Below the pieces are notes generated by a model that had not been told where the DNA came from, searched no databases, and saw nothing but the letters and a program-made list of their open reading frames with translations. From Methanobacteriota archaeon (GTDB lineage Archaea > Thermoplasmatota > Poseidoniia > Poseidoniales > Poseidoniaceae): DNA of 45,897 nt. Each line of letters starts with the position of its first letter. Position 1 is the first letter of the stretch. Below, one piece after another: positions 25,440 to 34,901 of the stretch. A program made the translations under genes and the position numbers. The stretch is taken from NCBI GenBank assembly GCA_002710015.1, contig PAOW01000022.1:1-45897 (forward strand), read 5' to 3'.

Positions 25440-25550
25440 TCACCAAACTGGGAATACAAACATAGTGATCATCAATATTATGAAGGCAAGAATGAATGTC
25501 ACTAGGTAGGTGCTTTGTGGAGGGTCTTGGGACTTTACTTCATCACTCAT
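25440..25550 (-). CDS. 36-aa single-helix membrane protein (not in ORF track)
   Basis: Translated by hand: MSDEVKSQDPPQS followed by a hydrophobic helix TYLVTFILAFIILMITMFVF and a stop after PVW. The ATG is preceded at 7 nt by AGGTGA, a strong Shine-Dalgarno for this genome, and an AT-rich promoter-like ATTATATTG lies some 40 nt upstream. The arrangement (short acidic N-terminus, one helix) resembles the tiny subunit IIa of haem-copper oxidases, but no oxidase is nearby, so I leave it unnamed. It lies between the kinase-like gene and asnB on the same strand. Confidence 0.65.
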   Translation of the reverse strand: MSDEVKSQDPPQSTYLVTFILAFIILMITMFVFPVW

Positions 25551-25600
25551 CTGTCTCACCTAAATTGCCCACTATCAAACCGGATTTCAATATAATGGTC

Positions 25601-26218
25601 TTATATCCAAGGAAGGACGATTATAATCACAGATAATGGAATCAGTAGCATTGTTGCATTATCATCTATCCACCTAAGTCTGGGCCACTCTGCTGCAACA
25701 CAAATAGGAGCCATAATTAATGCTAACCAAGGTTTTGTATCAACTGATATATAGCAAGAAATCCAAATAAGAGCAACAAAAATCGTTCCAAATATGAATA
25801 CATTCTTTGGATTAATATTTCTTCTTCGCAACTCACCTAAAAACGGATCACCTAAAGAAAGCGAGAGTATCAGTGGCCATACTAATTCTGGATACTCACT
25901 AAGTGTTAGGAAAACCATACCAACGGCAAACCCACCCCAGGCTAACGCACTAATTTGTTTAGACTCATAATCACGTTGGCCAAAGATGGTTATCCCTAAC
26001 TTCAGTCGTGCGGCTTCTGCAAATATTAGTAACAACACAACTGTGGATACCAATTGCATCTCTGTCAAGGATACAATTTCTGACAGGTTTTCTGCGTATT
26101 TGTAATAGATTAACGGAATGAAGGACATAGATATGTGGAATACTCTTCTGAATACGTGGCCTGAAACCCCTCCAACTGAGTGGTCGACTGGGTCTGTAAG
26201 CTCAACCTGTTCACTCAA
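25601..26218 (-). CDS. Dolichol/diacylglycerol kinase-like membrane protein
   Basis: A 205-aa membrane protein with about six helices. GHVFRRVFHISMSFIPLIYY near the N-terminus, SLGDPFLGELRRR in the middle and the C-terminal RLRWIDDNATMLLIPLSVI (compare E/D-DNxTxPL) are characteristic of the CTP-dependent polyprenol/diacylglycerol/phytol kinase family (Sec59, Dgk1, VTE5/6). It would phosphorylate a lipid alcohol in the membrane, possibly a polyprenol used for glycosylation or an archaeal-lipid precursor. Its start overlaps the end of meaB by 8 nt, so it is the distal gene of that operon, though no functional link is obvious. Confidence 0.7.
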   Translation of the reverse strand: MSEQVELTDPVDHSVGGVSGHVFRRVFHISMSFIPLIYYKYAENLSEIVSLTEMQLVSTVVLLLIFAEAARLKLGITIFGQRDYESKQISALAWGGFAVGMVFLTLSEYPELVWPLILSLSLGDPFLGELRRRNINPKNVFIFGTIFVALIWISCYISVDTKPWLALIMAPICVAAEWPRLRWIDDNATMLLIPLSVIIIVLPWI

Positions 26219-27032
26219 TCAATTCCCTCAATGCTTCTTCAATACCCAATCCTTCTTGAGATATACGGTCAATGATTGTCTCGAAATTAGGATTGTTCAC
26301 CAAAACACTCTCATGGGCCATCATCAGTTGTTGTCTATACCTTGCTCGTTTTGAGGACTCACGTTCCTCTAAATTTAGCAAAGACTCCACTAGGTTATCA
26401 ATTCCTTCACCCGTAGTCGCACTTGTAGAAATTATCTGCGGAGGATCTTGATTTATTGATAAGGATACCTTCAAATCATTAACAACTTTTTGGGACCCTT
26501 CAATATCTGATTTGTTAACGACAATCAAATCTGCAAGTTCTAACAGTCCTGCCTTCTCTGCTTGTATGCCATCTCCTCTAGCCGGCCCTTCAACGATAAC
26601 AAACCTGTTTGCTATTGCAGCACAGCGCATTTCAGATTGACCTGCCCCTACTGTTTCGATAATGACAATGTCAAATGACTGTAAAAGTAGATAATTAGTT
26701 AATGACTTAACTACCGATGGAACTGAACCACTTGATGATCTCGTTGCTACACTCCGAAAATATATTGAATCAGATTTTTCTTTGTCATCTAAAACTGTCA
26801 ACCTAATTCTGTCGCCAAGTAAAGCACCGCCGCTGAGTGGTGAGGTTGGGTCAACTGCGATTACCGCTACTGAAAATTCGGGAGTTAACTTATGCAGTAT
26901 TGCGTCAATAAGACATGACTTTCCAACTCCGGGAGGACCTGTTATTGCGAAGATTCTACCATCTGCATCATCAACAGTCATTTCACCATTTTCAATAGCT
27001 GAGAGGTTTCTTGAGAGAGTTATTCGGTCCAA
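26211..27032 (-). CDS. meaB: Methylmalonyl-CoA mutase-associated GTPase MeaB
   Basis: A G3E-family P-loop GTPase that protects and reloads the B12-dependent mutase. Visible motifs are the Walker A ITGPPGVGKSCLIDAI, the Mg/switch region VIAVDPTSPLSGGALLGDRIRL (a MeaB/ArgK signature), FDIVIIETVGAGQSE and the base-specificity motif VVNKSDIEG. The length of 273 aa is slightly below the usual 310-330, mainly at the N-terminus. The start is TTG, immediately after the mutase-subunit stop (TGATTG), with GGGGTGAG a few bases upstream. It follows the B12-binding subunit gene directly, the classical arrangement. Confidence 0.93.
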   Translation of the reverse strand: MDRITLSRNLSAIENGEMTVDDADGRIFAITGPPGVGKSCLIDAILHKLTPEFSVAVIAVDPTSPLSGGALLGDRIRLTVLDDKEKSDSIYFRSVATRSSSGSVPSVVKSLTNYLLLQSFDIVIIETVGAGQSEMRCAAIANRFVIVEGPARGDGIQAEKAGLLELADLIVVNKSDIEGSQKVVNDLKVSLSINQDPPQIISTSATTGEGIDNLVESLLNLEERESSKRARYRQQLMMAHESVLVNNPNFETIIDRISQEGLGIEEALRELIE

Positions 27033-27470
27033 TCACTCACCCCAGCGCCAATCTGAGGTTGAACCGACTCCGCAATCTTTAGAGGACGCTACCTCGATAA
27101 AATCCAGAATTTCAGCGGAAGGAGTCCCTGGGCCAAATATTGCTTTTACACCGGAGTCGAATAGTTTACTTCTGTCTACTTCAGGAATAATACCACCTCC
27201 AAACACAACGACGTCGTTCAATCCTGAATCTCTCAACAACTGACATATTCTTGGGAAAAGATGGTTGTGTGCCCCTGATAGAGAGGACAAACCAACAAAT
27301 CTTGCATCCTCGTCTATGACGGTCCTAACAATTTGATCTGGAGTTCTACGCAACCCTGTGTAAATGACTTCGTGACCTCCATCGCGAAGTGCTCTTGCTA
27401 CAACCTTTGCTCCACGGTCGTGACCATCTAGCCCAGGTTTCGCTATTACAATCCGCTGACGTCCTCCCAT
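27033..27470 (-). CDS. Methylmalonyl-CoA mutase, B12-binding subunit
   Basis: A small cobalamin-binding subunit (about 145 aa) of the archaeal-type split mutase. [20 protein letters not shown] contains the DxHxxG-type His ligand for the cobalt, followed by [20 protein letters not shown] and VVFGGGIIP, all standard for the B12 domain. With the large subunit (absent here) it converts (R)-methylmalonyl-CoA to succinyl-CoA. I place the start at ATG 27470, not 27524, because a TATA-like ATATAT (27490-27495) lies about 20-25 nt before it, fitting a leaderless transcript, and the preceding residues do not look like the family. Confidence 0.92.
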   Translation of the reverse strand: MGGRQRIVIAKPGLDGHDRGAKVVARALRDGGHEVIYTGLRRTPDQIVRTVIDEDARFVGLSSLSGAHNHLFPRICQLLRDSGLNDVVVFGGGIIPEVDRSKLFDSGVKAIFGPGTPSAEILDFIEVASSKDCGVGSTSDWRWGE

Positions 27471-27489
27471 AAACCCGCGTGATGGAGAG

Positions 27490-27496
27490 GATATAT
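27490..27496 (-). promoter_or_regulatory. TATA-like element for the mutase-subunit/meaB operon
   Basis: TCATATATCC on the minus strand, centred about 23 nt before the proposed ATG at 27470, is the spacing expected for a leaderless archaeal mRNA. It supports the downstream start choice. No similarly clear element was found for pccB on the plus strand. Confidence 0.45.
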
Positions 27497-27570
27497 GAAT
27501 TGGTAGTAACTTGTGAATTCTCACACAATCAATAAGAATGGCCTAGGATTGTAACCAACTGGCGAATGAG

Positions 27571-29124
27571 ATGTCTGGCACCGATGATAAGCTAAGAGAT
27601 TTGCGAGCACGCAAAGCTAGAGTTGAAGCAGGAGGTGGCCAAGCGAGGGTTGATGCCCAACATAACAAAGGAAAAATGACGGCTAGAGAGAGACTAGAAT
27701 TCCTTCTTGATGATGGGTCATTCCAAGAAATCGATGCACTTGTAGAACATAGGTGTAGAGATTTCGGCATGGATAAAAATGTGATACCTGGAGATGGAGT
27801 AGTTACAGGACACGGCACAATAAATGGTAGAGAAGTTTTTGCTTTTGCACAAGATTTCACCGTCTACGGGGGAAGTCTCGGAGAAATGCATGGTCTGAAG
27901 ATATGCAAAGTTCTGGATATGGCGCTTAAAACTGGAAGACCTGTTATTGGGCTGAATGATAGCGGTGGTGCCAGAATTCAAGAAGGGGTTGCAAGCCTTG
28001 GCTCGTATGCAGAGATATTCTTTAGAAACGTGAGAGCTAGTGGAGTAGTCCCACAAATCAGTGTAATAATGGGACCTTGTGCTGGTGGCGCTGTATATTC
28101 TCCTGCAATAACTGACTTTGTGATAATGGTAGACAAAACTGCTCACATGTTCATTACCGGACCTGAAGTAATCAAGACCGTCACAAATGAAGAAGTATCA
28201 TTCGAGGACCTTGGTGGAGCAAGCACGCATGGAAGTAAATCCGGAGTATCACACTTTACTGCTAGTGATGATGAAAGCGCCATTGAAATTGCAAGAGAAT
28301 TGGTCGACATGCTTCCATCAAATAACATGGAAAAACCACCAGAAAAGAAAACAAACGATTCGCCTGAGCGCATCTGTGAGGTTTTAGACAGCATTGTTCC
28401 AAATGATCCCACAAAGCCATACGATGTCAAGGATGTAATAACTGAAATTCTTGACGACGGGGGTTTCCTTGAAGTCCAAGAAAACTGGGCAGGTAATATT
28501 GTTGTCGGATTTGGTCATCTTAATGGCAATACTGTTGGTATTGTTGCCAACCAACCGAAGATGTTGGCTGGATGTTTAGACATCGACGCCAGTGATAAAG
28601 CAGCAAGATTCGTTAGGTTCTGTGATGCATTTAACATTCCTATTATCACATTGGAAGATGTGCCAGGATTCCTACCCGGTACTAACCAAGAGTGGGGTGG
28701 AATAATTAGGCATGGAGCTAAACTTCTCTATGCATATGCGGAAGCAACAGTTCCAAAGTTGACAGTTATACTAAGAAAAGCATACGGAGGCGCCTATGAC
28801 GTAATGTCCTCTAAACACATCAGAGGTGATTACAATGTAGCATGGCCTAGTGCAGAACTTGCCGTCATGGGCGCAGAAGGTGCTGTCCAAATTATACATC
28901 GCAGACGACTACAAAATGCCCGTGATCCTGAGGGAGAGAGAGGTAGATTGATTGAAGACTTTGAAGAAAAGTTTGCAAATCCATACAAAGCCGCAGCACT
29001 AGGATATTTAGATGATGTAATTGAACCAAGTTCGACACGAGAGCGATTGTGCAAAGCACTCGGTATGCTTATTGACAAAGAAGAGTTAAGACCTGCTAGA
29101 AAACATGGCAACATTCCTTTATGA
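27571..29124 (+). CDS. pccB: Acyl-CoA (propionyl-CoA) carboxylase beta subunit
   Basis: Carboxyltransferase of 517 aa. The N-terminal half has [31 protein letters not shown] and [13 protein letters not shown], with the acyl-CoA oxyanion residues in [12 protein letters not shown]. The C-terminal half has [24 protein letters not shown] and [14 protein letters not shown], the carboxybiotin side. It transfers CO2 from biotin to propionyl-CoA and/or acetyl-CoA. The operon continues with an accessory subunit and BCCP, and runs divergently from the mutase/meaB genes, linking carboxylation to the methylmalonyl-CoA route. No biotin carboxylase gene adjoins it. No Shine-Dalgarno precedes the ATG, so a leaderless start is likely. 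Confidence 0.96.
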   Translation: MSGTDDKLRDLRARKARVEAGGGQARVDAQHNKGKMTARERLEFLLDDGSFQEIDALVEHRCRDFGMDKNVIPGDGVVTGHGTINGREVFAFAQDFTVYGGSLGEMHGLKICKVLDMALKTGRPVIGLNDSGGARIQEGVASLGSYAEIFFRNVRASGVVPQISVIMGPCAGGAVYSPAITDFVIMVDKTAHMFITGPEVIKTVTNEEVSFEDLGGASTHGSKSGVSHFTASDDESAIEIARELVDMLPSNNMEKPPEKKTNDSPERICEVLDSIVPNDPTKPYDVKDVITEILDDGGFLEVQENWAGNIVVGFGHLNGNTVGIVANQPKMLAGCLDIDASDKAARFVRFCDAFNIPIITLEDVPGFLPGTNQEWGGIIRHGAKLLYAYAEATVPKLTVILRKAYGGAYDVMSSKHIRGDYNVAWPSAELAVMGAEGAVQIIHRRRLQNARDPEGERGRLIEDFEEKFANPYKAAALGYLDDVIEPSSTRERLCKALGMLIDKEELRPARKHGNIPL

Positions 29125-29140
29125 GTTAGTGGTGATAGTT

Positions 29141-29317
29141 ATGGAAAAGGAAAAAATAGCTGCAATTGCTGCAATTATGTCCCTTCTAAACGATAGTGAA
29201 AACATAGAAAATGTAGGACGTAAAAAAGGAGAGTCATGGACTCAAGATCATCGAAGAATGAATATGGGAATGCAGTCATTGATGAACAATCGAAGTTCAA
29301 GATCACCATGGAGATGA
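29141..29317 (+). CDS. Small carboxylase accessory subunit (epsilon/OadG-like), tentative
   Basis: A 58-aa protein starting at ATG 29141, which has GGTGAT 4 nt upstream; the track's earlier ATG (29105) lies inside pccB. It begins with a short hydrophobic helix (EKIAAIAAIMSLLN), has a polar linker, and ends in SWTQDHRRMNMGMQS...SPWR. A hydrophobic start followed by a W...R...M...W C-terminus is reminiscent of acyl-CoA carboxylase epsilon and decarboxylase gamma peptides, and the position between pccB and BCCP fits. The similarity is a pattern judgement only. Confidence 0.6.
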   Translation: MEKEKIAAIAAIMSLLNDSENIENVGRKKGESWTQDHRRMNMGMQSLMNNRSSRSPWR

Positions 29318-29321
29318 TAAA

Positions 29322-29723
29322 TTGAAAGAAACTCGAAAGGTTATTGTTGACGGTGAAGAATTTGAGGTTACGCTTGAACAAGATGGAGAACTTTGGACTG
29401 CACATGTTGGGGACAAAAAATATGAAATTTCTATTCCAGATTCAGGTCCTGCTCCAAAACAAAGACGGCAAAGCGGTGGAAAATCAAAGAAGTCAGGAAA
29501 AGTTAGCGCAAATATTCCAGGAAAAGTTGTAACAGTTGAGGTAAAAATTGGAGATGCTGTATCCGAGGGCGATGTAATAATGATCCTTGAGGCCATGAAG
29601 ATGCAAAATGAAATTCAAGCTCCTGTAACAGGAACCGTCACTGAAATCCATTGTAAAGAAGGACAATCCATTGAGGCGAATGTTCCCCTTGTCGTTATAA
29701 CACCCGAAGAATCAGAAAATTAA
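29322..29723 (+). CDS. Biotin carboxyl carrier protein of acyl-CoA carboxylase
   Basis: A 133-aa biotin carrier. The C-terminal 70 residues are a biotinyl-lipoyl domain: NIPGKVVTVEVKIGDAVSEGD, the biotinylation site LEAMKMQNEI (Lys in EAMKM), and APVTGTVTEIHCKEGQ. The N-terminal part (VIVDGEEFEVTLEQDGELW) is the small beta region typical of archaeal and decarboxylase-type carriers, joined by a basic Gly/Lys linker. The start is TTG 29322, with GGAGATGAT upstream, 4 nt after the accessory-subunit stop. It should be the substrate of the biotin ligase domain at 9.4-10.0 kb. Confidence 0.94.
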   Translation: MKETRKVIVDGEEFEVTLEQDGELWTAHVGDKKYEISIPDSGPAPKQRRQSGGKSKKSGKVSANIPGKVVTVEVKIGDAVSEGDVIMILEAMKMQNEIQAPVTGTVTEIHCKEGQSIEANVPLVVITPEESEN

Positions 29724-29745
29724 GACTAAGAAATTACAACAGTTA

Positions 29746-30012
29746 ATGCGTGATGAAATTTTAGGTGAAATTATGGGAGAAGAGGCGGTTTGTGACTATC
29801 CAGGATGTGGAAGTGTTGGGGAAATTGTGTCCCGTCTCTCACCAGAAGGGTATCTGGTCGCTACTGGAAAGAAAGCATATTCTTTCAGAGAAGCATACAG
29901 GAGATTCTACTATTGTGCAAAATGTCATCAAGATCTAATGGGCGGTGTTTGGTCAAGGGTTCGAAAGCCTGATGACAAAAATGACGGCCACGTTGCACCA
30001 ACTGCGATTTAA
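29746..30012 (+). CDS. Small zinc-binding protein, unknown function
   Basis: This 88-aa protein contains CDYPGC near the N-terminus and CAKCH near residue 57, a spaced C-x4-C/C-x2-C set likely to bind zinc, with YSFREAYRRFYYC between. A basic/acidic tail follows. It lies 22 nt after BCCP on the same strand and is probably transcribed with it, ending before a terminator-like hairpin. I do not recognise a family and see no enzymatic motif. Confidence 0.65.
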   Translation: MRDEILGEIMGEEAVCDYPGCGSVGEIVSRLSPEGYLVATGKKAYSFREAYRRFYYCAKCHQDLMGGVWSRVRKPDDKNDGHVAPTAI

Positions 30013-30052
30013 TTAAATCAATTAGAAATAAGTTACTGTTTCGATATTATAG

Positions 30053-30075
30053 ACAGGCAACCACGAATTGCCTGT
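30053..30075. terminator. Hairpin between convergent genes (bidirectional terminator candidate)
   Basis: ACAGGCAA-CCACGAA-TTGCCTGT forms a perfect 8-bp stem with a 7-nt loop in the 86-nt gap between the convergent zinc-protein gene and gdhA. AT-rich sequence flanks it (TTTAATC downstream, ATTATAG upstream). A role in ending transcription from both sides is inferred from position. Confidence 0.5.
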
Positions 30076-30098
30076 TTAATCAAAAACCAGTTGATGGA

Positions 30099-31460
<1,362 letters not shown>

Positions 31461-31536
31461 CTAAACACCTTAAACACATCTTGTGTTGGTCGGCCCAGAC
31501 AAAGGAGACTTACAAGCGTTGCCACGAAAAATGCGC

Positions 31537-31983
31537 TCAAACATACGGACAAACAGTGTTGAATCGCTCGAGACGTTGTAGGCGCCTTTCCCCGTTTTCA
31601 TCAGATTCTGACATGGCTCTAATAGCCTCTTCAATTAGAGCATGCTGGTCTGATTGGATTCCCAATAAATTGCGTAGGTTTTCTAATATCGCCCACTCAT
31701 CTTCGGTTATTACCTCATCATCCAATGCCGCAACCAAGGCTGATTGATATGTAGTAGCATCACCTACATGGTGCGAGGAATAATCGTCTCGATTTTCAAT
31801 AGGTGATGGATCGATACCTCTGGCAATGTCAAGAGCTGCCCCTACGTATCCAGGGGATACACCCAAAGCAACTGCCAAAACTTTCAGAATTGACGCCTCA
31901 TCATTTGTTAGAATGTCATCCTCGAGGGCCGTTTTGAGTACTTCAATGTAGAGATGCAATCCACGACTAGGAACTAATGCCAT
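31537..31983 (-). CDS. TerB-like helical protein
   Basis: A 148-aa soluble protein with two similar helical units: LKTALEDDILTNDEASILKVLAVALGVS and LVAALDDEVITEDEWAILENLRNLLGI. The alternation of an acidic loop (DDxxTxDE) with an amphipathic helix is like TerB/DjlA-type domains, where the acidic residues may bind metal. It has no membrane segment. It is divergent from the ribbon-helix-helix regulator, sharing a 168-bp intergenic region with it. The function of such stand-alone proteins is unknown. Confidence 0.65.
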   Translation of the reverse strand: MALVPSRGLHLYIEVLKTALEDDILTNDEASILKVLAVALGVSPGYVGAALDIARGIDPSPIENRDDYSSHHVGDATTYQSALVAALDDEVITEDEWAILENLRNLLGIQSDQHALIEEAIRAMSESDENGERRLQRLERFNTVCPYV

Positions 31984-32080
31984 GCCTGACGCTAACGTGT
32001 CTAATGGTTTGAGTATTGTTGTGTAATGATAACGTTTTACTGCATTTCAAAAACATAAAGAGAAGGGTTTAGTAATCGTT

Positions 32081-32120
32081 TGTATTACAAAATGTAATCA
32101 AATGTAATACATTATATACC
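32081..32120 (+). promoter_or_regulatory. Operator palindrome and TATA box of the ribbon-helix-helix gene
   Basis: TGTATTACA (32081-32089) and TGTAATACA (32103-32111) are perfect inverted copies in a 31-bp palindrome. A third half-site, TGTAAT (32093-32098), lies exactly 10 bp before the right-hand one, so same-face binding by several dimers is possible. The right arm runs straight into a TATA-like ATTATATA (32111-32118), so a bound repressor would block the basal factors. The gene starts 33 nt further on. Autoregulation by the adjacent regulator is the natural inference. Confidence 0.7.
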
Positions 32121-32151
32121 TGATGTAGTCTGCTAGTATTGCGAGGGGACC

Positions 32152-32529
32152 ATGATGCCAGCACCAAGTTCGTTAGTATCTTTGAGAATCACGGATGAAG
32201 AAATGGCTCTTTTGGATTCACGTGTTGGAATCGATGGTTCAAGAAACCGAAGCGATGTGATAAGAGCGGCAATCAGATCATTTCTCGAAGACCAGCCCCT
32301 ACTACCAGACATGGACACTGTTACAATTCCAATTGGGAAATCCATGAAATCCAGACTTGGAGATCTCTATGAAATGCACGGAATTAGTCCCGAGCAAGCT
32401 GCATCACAAGGCATGCAAAACTATGTTCGTGAGTTAATTCTAGAAGAAGAAAAATTGAATCAAGTTCTAACAGATGGCTTGCAACAAGCCAGAGTCAAAA
32501 CAGAAAGACGCAAGGAGTTCACTGAGTGA
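32152..32529 (+). CDS. Ribbon-helix-helix transcriptional regulator
   Basis: A 125-aa protein whose first 45 residues fit the MetJ/Arc/CopG fold: SLVSLRITDEEMALLDSRVG (beta strand plus helix A), then GSRNRSDVIRAAIRSFLED, the turn and helix B with the typical SRSDVIRxAI pattern. The remainder is helical (IGKSMKSRLGDLYEMHG, QNYVRELILEEEKLNQVL) and ends basic, perhaps an effector or oligomerisation region. ATG 32152 and 32155 are both possible after GAGGGGACC. The multi-half-site palindrome over its promoter suggests autoregulation. The region right after its stop is the structured-RNA candidate. Confidence 0.88.
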   Translation: MMPAPSSLVSLRITDEEMALLDSRVGIDGSRNRSDVIRAAIRSFLEDQPLLPDMDTVTIPIGKSMKSRLGDLYEMHGISPEQAASQGMQNYVRELILEEEKLNQVLTDGLQQARVKTERRKEFTE

Positions 32530-32571
32530 AAACAGGGTGAGAGCCACGTAATGGAGGGGATGGGAAAATGC

Positions 32572-32793
32572 GTTGGGAGGAATTTACGAAAACACAGAGT
32601 CCTCCCACCTTCCGAACAAATGTTGAACTGTCAGACAACATTTGTTTCGCTGCACTGCGTCTGCGTGCTAAACTAGCTATGCAAACTGACAACCCAACAC
32701 ACGTCCCCCCGGAAACCCGGGGGGGCTCCGATTCCAATCCAGCATCATAAGTTGGATTAGTTCTACACGCACCCGGACCCCACATCCGGGTGC
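32572..32793. ncRNA. Candidate structured RNA (five strong hairpins), strand undetermined
   Basis: This stretch of the 333-bp gene-free interval (32530-32862) is packed with perfect stems. They are TGGGAGGA/TCCTCCCA (32574-32581 with 32600-32607); AACAAATGTTG/CAACATTTGTT (11 bp, 10-nt loop, 32615-32646); CCCCCCGG-AAAC-CCGGGGGG (32705-32724); AATCCA/TGGATT (32736-32758); and GCACCCGGA/TCCGGGTGC (9 bp, 7-nt loop, 32769-32793). GTTGGG (32572) can also pair with CCCAAC (32693) to close the first 127 nt, in competition with the first stem. The GC-rich stems stand out from the AT-rich surroundings. ORFs crossing it have no protein-like composition. I found no RNase P, SRP or 5S core motif. It may be a novel RNA, or the last hairpins may be terminators. 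Confidence 0.5.
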
Positions 32794-32862
32794 AAATAAT
32801 AACCAATAGTGCAGCCGCTGTAAAACCTCAACATCAAATACCTTCGACTAGCAGAACTCCCT

Positions 32863-34866
32863 ATGAGTGATTCAGTCGACTATACTTGGCTCGCTCATGA
32901 TAGACCTCGTCCGGGTCAGATCGAAATGATTGAATCATGTATTAATTCTCTAAATGAAGGAAACTCCCATCTAACAAGCGCTCCTACTGGTATAGGGAAG
33001 ACTGCTGCCGCATTAGCTGCAGCTTTTGATCTAGCTTCCAAATCTTCAGGAAATAAAACAGTTGTATTCCTGACACCAAAACAAGCTCAACATCAAATTG
33101 TAGTAGATACTGTTCGAAAAATAAACCAACGAAACAATAGTTACACCATACGCTTGGTGGATCTGATTGGTAGAGAATCGATGTGTGAAAATGTAGACAA
33201 ACTTACAGGAGATTGTGATTGCAAAAAAAATCAAAATACAAAGCTAAGTTTTAATCCTGAAGATGAGGTTAGGAAATACATTCTAAATTCGCCAAGACAT
33301 GTGCAGGAAGTAATTGATATTAGCAAAAATTACTGTGTATGTGCTTGGGCTGCCTGTCGGAGTGCTGTCAGAGATTGTGATTTACTGGTTTGCGATTACA
33401 ATCATTTGTTTGTTGAAAATATTAGAGAGTCTTCCCTTAGTTCTATGAAGTTAGATCTTGATGATTTGATAATAATAGTAGACGAAGCACACAATCTCCC
33501 TGAAAGAGTTCGGCTCGGTATGCAAAGGAGACTATTTCCCGAAATGATACAGAATGCAAAGAGCGAAGTTCAAGAGCATCTAGATACTTTGATATCTAAA
33601 AAGAACGATGACTTTTCTGAATTGATCCTACTATACAACTGGACTCTTGATGTTTGTGAGGAATTTGAGAAAACTTTGGCAGCAGAATTTGATAAAATGT
33701 TTTTAGAAGTCTCTAACTCAAATATGGAAGAGTTACAGATCGGAACTCAGGTTGTGCTTGATTGGTTTACACACTCTATACAAAAAATTACGAAATCAAA
33801 AGATTATGAGAGTATATTCTCCAATAGCAAAAATGATGCAGCTCTACTATCCCAATTTAGTCGCCTACTGTCAAAAATTGAAGTGGAAATCGATGAGGGA
33901 GGTGTCAATGAATTATCTAGCGAAATGCTATCTTATCTAATCGATGTCTTGATTAAATTCGGAAACTCAACAGCATTGTCATTAATTTATGATATCAATT
34001 TTGGAAAAAAAGGCAGGATAATATCAAATCTACTTGATGCGGGCTTAGTATCTGGCCCTGTTTTTGACAGTGTTCATGCATCCATTTTGATGTCTGGAAC
34101 CCTAAATCCTCCAAGCATGTATGCAGATTTATTGGGTATAAAAGAAAGTGATCAATCAGTTCACAAATCACCATTTGAGGATTTCAGGCGACCAATACTT
34201 GTAGCAACAGATGTGACAACAAAAATGACCGACAGAAATGACGTGAATACAATGAAAATTCAAAAGCATATTCAATCAATTGTGCAAAATACCCCTGGTA
34301 ACGTGGCATTATTTGCTCCATCATACAAATTATTATCTGAATTTACAGAGGACTTGTATTTGCAGAATAGAAGGAAGATTGTTGAGGACAGAAATTGGTC
34401 TAAACAAGACGTGAGTGAACTTTTGGTAAATCTTAGGGAGGCTACAAAATTTGGTAAGAAACCAGTGGTTTTTGGTGGGGTGTTTGGAGGGAGGTTGTCA
34501 GAAGGCATCGATTACTCAGGTGGTATTCTTGATACCGTGATATGTATTGGAATACAAAATCCTGTTCCGAATTTGCTACAAAAATCGTACGGAGCATACA
34601 TCAAGGAAAAGTTTGGTCAGAACAACTTTTGGAGATATGCTAATTCTCAACCAGCTGTGAATACTATATTGCAAGCCATGGGAAGGCCAATTCGTGCTAT
34701 GAATGATAGAGCTTTGATTGTTTTATTGGATAGAAGGAACTTGGACAGAACTTATTCAATATGTTACCCACCAAACACAGTGATGAATCAAGTAAGTAAT
34801 TCGGAGGGTTCAGGTCGCTTTGCAAAACGGTTCTTCTCGAAAGTTCATCGAGGAGAGGATGTCTGA
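32863..34866 (+). CDS. XPD/DinG-type Fe-S DNA helicase
   Basis: A 667-aa superfamily 2 helicase. Motif I is TSAPTGIGKTAAALA, motif II is VDEAHN, motif III-like SGTLNPPSMYADLLG lies in the middle, and motifs V/VI appear as FGGRLSEGIDYSGG and ILQAMGRPIRAMNDRA. Between motifs I and II are cysteines in MCENVDKLTGDCDC and YCVCAWAAC, fitting the four-Cys Fe-S cluster domain of XPD/Rad3, although several extra cysteines make the exact ligands unclear. It would unwind DNA 5' to 3' in repair. TCAAATACC about 20-25 nt before the ATG may be its TATA element, giving a near-leaderless transcript. The Hsp20-like gene follows after 35 nt. Confidence 0.93.
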   Translation: MSDSVDYTWLAHDRPRPGQIEMIESCINSLNEGNSHLTSAPTGIGKTAAALAAAFDLASKSSGNKTVVFLTPKQAQHQIVVDTVRKINQRNNSYTIRLVDLIGRESMCENVDKLTGDCDCKKNQNTKLSFNPEDEVRKYILNSPRHVQEVIDISKNYCVCAWAACRSAVRDCDLLVCDYNHLFVENIRESSLSSMKLDLDDLIIIVDEAHNLPERVRLGMQRRLFPEMIQNAKSEVQEHLDTLISKKNDDFSELILLYNWTLDVCEEFEKTLAAEFDKMFLEVSNSNMEELQIGTQVVLDWFTHSIQKITKSKDYESIFSNSKNDAALLSQFSRLLSKIEVEIDEGGVNELSSEMLSYLIDVLIKFGNSTALSLIYDINFGKKGRIISNLLDAGLVSGPVFDSVHASILMSGTLNPPSMYADLLGIKESDQSVHKSPFEDFRRPILVATDVTTKMTDRNDVNTMKIQKHIQSIVQNTPGNVALFAPSYKLLSEFTEDLYLQNRRKIVEDRNWSKQDVSELLVNLREATKFGKKPVVFGGVFGGRLSEGIDYSGGILDTVICIGIQNPVPNLLQKSYGAYIKEKFGQNNFWRYANSQPAVNTILQAMGRPIRAMNDRALIVLLDRRNLDRTYSICYPPNTVMNQVSNSEGSGRFAKRFFSKVHRGEDV

Positions 34867-34901
34867 AAGGTTCAATATATACCAGCACAGGAGGTAATAA
34901 C

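Noticed and set aside
32568-32750. 60-aa plus-strand ORF (and 95-aa minus-strand ORF 32519-32806) across the hairpin region
   Set aside because: Both frames run straight through perfect GC-rich stems, have no protein-family look, and the composition follows the inverted repeats. The interval is better explained as structured RNA.
32572-32793. Identification of the hairpin region as RNase P RNA, SRP RNA or 5S rRNA
   Set aside because: I looked for the RNase P GAGGAAAGTCC core, the SRP GGAAGG/AGCAG loop and 5S AGTACTG signatures on both strands and did not find them. A short stretch (CCTTCCGAACAA) resembles 5S loop C, but the rest does not fit.
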